Source of the DNA: an uncultured Clostridium sp. | Lineage (GTDB): Bacteria; Bacillota; Clostridia; TANB77; CAG-508 | NCBI GenBank assembly: GCA_900553865.1 | Contig: USFC01000077.1 | Location: 1 to 6,339, forward strand | Length of the DNA: 6,339 bases | Direction of reading: 5' to 3' | Shown here: in pieces, positions 5,113 through 6,339 of the stretch | How positions within the stretch are numbered: position 1 is the stretch's first letter | Layout of the letters: each line of letters begins with the position of its first letter | Position numbers and translations under genes: made by a program | The notes under the pieces: generated by a model | Database searches by the model: none | Told to the model about the DNA's origin: nothing | What the model saw: the letters and a program-made list of their open reading frames with translations, nothing else

Positions 5113-5484
5113 TTAAGCTTCTCTTTCTCTTAATATTATTGTTATATGACTTGTTCTTTTACGAATTCTTACTGCTGAACCTTTTGCTGCTGGTCTAATT
5201 CTTTTTAATGTTGGTCCTTGGTTTGCAAAAACTTCTGCAACATATAATTTTTCGTGTGCCATATTGTGGTTATTTTCAGCGTTTGCAATTGCTGATTTTA
5301 ATAATTTTTCTACTATTTCAGATGCTGCTTTTGGAGTATATTTTAATGTAGCTAATGCTTCATCTACATTTTTTCCTCTAATTAAATCTATTACTATTTT
5401 TACTTTTCTAGCTGAAATTCTAGCATATTTAAGTATTGCGCATGCTTCTGGAATAATAACTTCTTGCATTTCTTGTTTTTCCAC
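5113..5484 (-). CDS. rplV: 50S ribosomal protein L22 (GTG start)
   Basis: L22 binds all domains of 23S rRNA, and its long beta-hairpin lines the exit tunnel at the constriction, where macrolide-resistance changes occur. From the GTG at 5482-5484 the protein is 123 residues. It contains AILKYARISARKVKIVIDLIRG (16-37), the central helix AIANAENNHNM (65-75), and the hairpin GPTLKRIRPAAKGSAVRIRK (90-109) ending in SHITIILRE. AAGGAGG (5493-5499) with an 8-nt gap fixes the GTG start. The frame is open to an ATG at 5535, but the added 17 residues (MCPRQEPEQDRV...) are unlike L22 and are encoded partly by a hairpin repeat. The downstream gene is rpsC, as expected. Confidence 0.96.
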   Translation of the reverse strand: MEKQEMQEVIIPEACAILKYARISARKVKIVIDLIRGKNVDEALATLKYTPKAASEIVEKLLKSAIANAENNHNMAHEKLYVAEVFANQGPTLKRIRPAAKGSAVRIRKRTSHITIILREREA

Positions 5485-5492
5485 GTTATTTT

Positions 5493-5499
5493 CCTCCTT
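5493..5499 (-). promoter_or_regulatory. ribosome-binding site fixing the rplV GTG start
   Basis: On the minus strand this is AAGGAGG, 8 nt before GTG at 5484. The alternative ATG at 5535 lies inside the repeat hairpin and has no comparable site before it. The GTG start is therefore clearly favoured. Confidence 0.88.
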
Positions 5500-5525
5500 A
5501 ACTCTATCTTGTTCAGGTTCCTGAC

Positions 5526-5574
5526 GGGGACACATTTTTCCCCAAGGTATTCCTGAAGGGATAAGAAATGTCCC
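5526..5574. repeat. hairpin repeat with GGGACA ends (copy 2)
   Basis: This lies in the rpsS-rplV spacer, about 26 nt before the rplV ribosome-binding site. Left arm GGGACACATTT (5527-5537) pairs with AAATGTCCC (5566-5574) apart from a two-base bulge. Inside, CCCCAAGG (5540-5547) and CCTGAAGGG (5552-5560) form a second bulged stem around TATT. Its reverse complement begins GGGACATTTCTTATCCCTT, matching the 301-319 copy at 15 of 19 positions, so the two copies lie in opposite orientation. It is locally GC-rich in an AT-rich spacer. Likely a small palindromic mobile repeat; the family is not proven. Confidence 0.68.
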
Positions 5575-5604
5575 GCGCTGGGTTCATCTATTATTTATCC
5601 CTTT

Positions 5605-5880
5605 TTATTTTTTAGTTGTTTTTTCTCCTGCATGACCTTTGAAAGTTCTTGTTGGAGCAAATTCTCCTAATTTATGGCCTATCATTTCTTCTGTTATATA
5701 AACAGGCACATGTTTTCTACCATCGTGAACAGCTATTGTGTGTCCAACCATTTGTGGATATATAGTAGATGCTCTTGACCATGTCTTTAATACTTCTTTA
5801 GCTCCTGTTTCGTTCATTGCTTCAACTCTTTTTAATAATTCTGGAGCTATAAATGGAGTTTTTTTGCTTGATCTTGACAT
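5605..5880 (-). CDS. rpsS: 30S ribosomal protein S19
   Basis: S19 lies at the top of the 30S head, forms a complex with S13 and reaches toward the A-site finger of 23S rRNA. The 91-residue product has the usual length. It starts MSRSSKKTPFIAPELLKRVE, has TWSRASTIYPQMVGHTIAV in the middle, and carries the diagnostic HDGRKHVPVYITEEMIGHKL followed by GEFAPTRTFKGH (52-83). The ATG is preceded by AGGAGG with a 10-nt gap. It is 93 nt downstream of rplB, a spacer that holds a repeat also found after rplE. The lysine-rich tail is normal. Confidence 0.98.
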   Translation of the reverse strand: MSRSSKKTPFIAPELLKRVEAMNETGAKEVLKTWSRASTIYPQMVGHTIAVHDGRKHVPVYITEEMIGHKLGEFAPTRTFKGHAGEKTTKK

Positions 5881-5911
5881 TTTTACTTTTCCTCCTTTTC
5901 TTATAACTTTG

Positions 5912-5950
5912 AAAAACTTTTCCTAGTAATTCTCGTTTTTAAAAGTTTTT
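5912..5950. repeat. 10-bp inverted repeat after rplB
   Basis: AAAAACTTTT (5912-5921) and AAAAGTTTTT (5941-5950) are perfect inverted arms around a 19-nt loop that contains most of the 5918-5942 repeat. Apart from one C:G pair per arm the stem is A:T. In the mRNA sense its 3' arm ends in a short U-run, so weak attenuation is possible, but the stem is too AT-rich for a convincing terminator. Confidence 0.45.
5918..5942 (-). repeat. 25-bp intergenic repeat after rplB (copy 2 of 2)
   Basis: This starts TTTTCCTAGTA and ends CTCGTTTTTAA on the plus strand, differing from 1823-1847 at two positions only. CTATTTTAT follows at 5952-5960, as at the other copy, and the upstream gene again ends in tandem TAATAA. 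Same orientation relative to transcription in both places. Confidence 0.65.
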
Positions 5951-5973
5951 ACTATTTTATATAATTTTCATTA

Positions 5974-6339
5974 TTATTTTCTTCTCTTAACAATCATTTT
6001 GTTAGATTTTTTGTTTTTCTTTCTAGTCTTGTATCCTAGAGCTGGTTTGCCCCAAGGTGTCATTGGTCCTGCATGACCAACCGGTGCTCTACCTTCACCA
6101 CCACCATGTGGGTGATCTACTGGGTTCATTACAGAACCTCTAACTGTTGGTCTTATTCCCATATGTCTTGTTCTTCCTGCTTTACCTAATTTAACGTTTT
6201 CATGGTCTGTGTTTCCAACTGTTCCGATAGTTGCTCTACATCTTGTTAAAACTAATCTCATTTCTCCTGATGGAAGTCTTACGTGAGCATATTTTCCTTC
6301 TTTAGCCATTAATTGAGCTTCTTGACCTGCTGCTCTAAC
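5974..6339 (-). CDS. rplB: 50S ribosomal protein L2, 3' part (starts beyond the window)
   Basis: L2 is a core 50S protein needed for subunit joining and for the peptidyl-transferase centre. The window holds the last 121 codons; the frame stays open to base 6339 (VRAAGQEAQL before the ATG codon at 6309), so that ATG is internal, not the start. The family is about 275 residues, so over half lies outside. Visible are the SH3-like part (KEGKYAHVRLPSGEMRLV, CRATIGTVGN) and the C-terminal part with GSVMNPVDHPHGGGEGR, including the histidine equivalent to the near-catalytic-site residue of E. coli L2, then PVGHAGPMTPWGKPALG and a basic tail. It ends in tandem TAATAA. Confidence 0.97.
   Translation of the reverse strand, partial: VRAAGQEAQLMAKEGKYAHVRLPSGEMRLVLTRCRATIGTVGNTDHENVKLGKAGRTRHMGIRPTVRGSVMNPVDHPHGGGEGRAPVGHAGPMTPWGKPALGYKTRKKNKKSNKMIVKRRK

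Noticed and set aside
5974..6309. A complete short gene starting at the ATG at 6309
   Set aside because: The frame continues upstream to the window end with typical L2 sequence, so this is the 3' part of rplB and the ATG is an internal methionine codon.

Overview
The window is a 14-gene stretch of the canonical bacterial S10/spc ribosomal-protein cluster, all on the minus strand. In transcription order it reads rplB (3' part only), rpsS, rplV, rpsC, rplP, rpmC, rpsQ, rplN, rplX, rplE, rpsN, rpsH, rplF and rplR (5' part only). The order is the textbook one, with no inserted or missing gene. The DNA is very AT-rich and arginine is mostly AGA. Ribosome-binding sites are strong AAGGAGG types, S14 is the short zinc-binding form, and GTG and TTG starts occur. 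Together these point to a low-GC Bacillota, most likely a clostridium-like lineage; species cannot be read from this window.

Layout, in transcription order: 6339-5974 is the C-terminal part of L2. From 5880 to 3756 come S19, L22, S3, L16 and L29; S3/L16 and L16/L29 overlap, so that part is tightly coupled. From 3705 to 1866 come S17, L14, L24 and L5. From 1714 to 417 come S14, S8 and L6, and 272-1 is the N-terminal part of L18. All products are structural parts of the 30S or 50S subunit, and the cluster lets them be made in matched amounts. No rRNA, tRNA, CRISPR array, transposase or classic terminator is seen. No gene-free stretch reaches 300 bases; the longest is 2741-2921.

The coding part is ordinary. 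What stands out is the spacers, which are longer than usual for this operon (67-181 nt at many junctions) and hold repeated or palindromic DNA. These are: two GGGACA-ended hairpins in opposite orientation (299-357, 5526-5574); a pair of related 25-bp repeats just after tandem TAATAA stops (1823-1847, 5918-5942); a 124-nt long imperfect inverted repeat (2800-2923); and a family of tandem 14-mers with a degenerate second locus (3311-3383, 1482-1520). They look like small non-autonomous intergenic repeats colonising a highly expressed operon, possibly acting as RNA structures between cistrons. I see no evidence of a new protein system.
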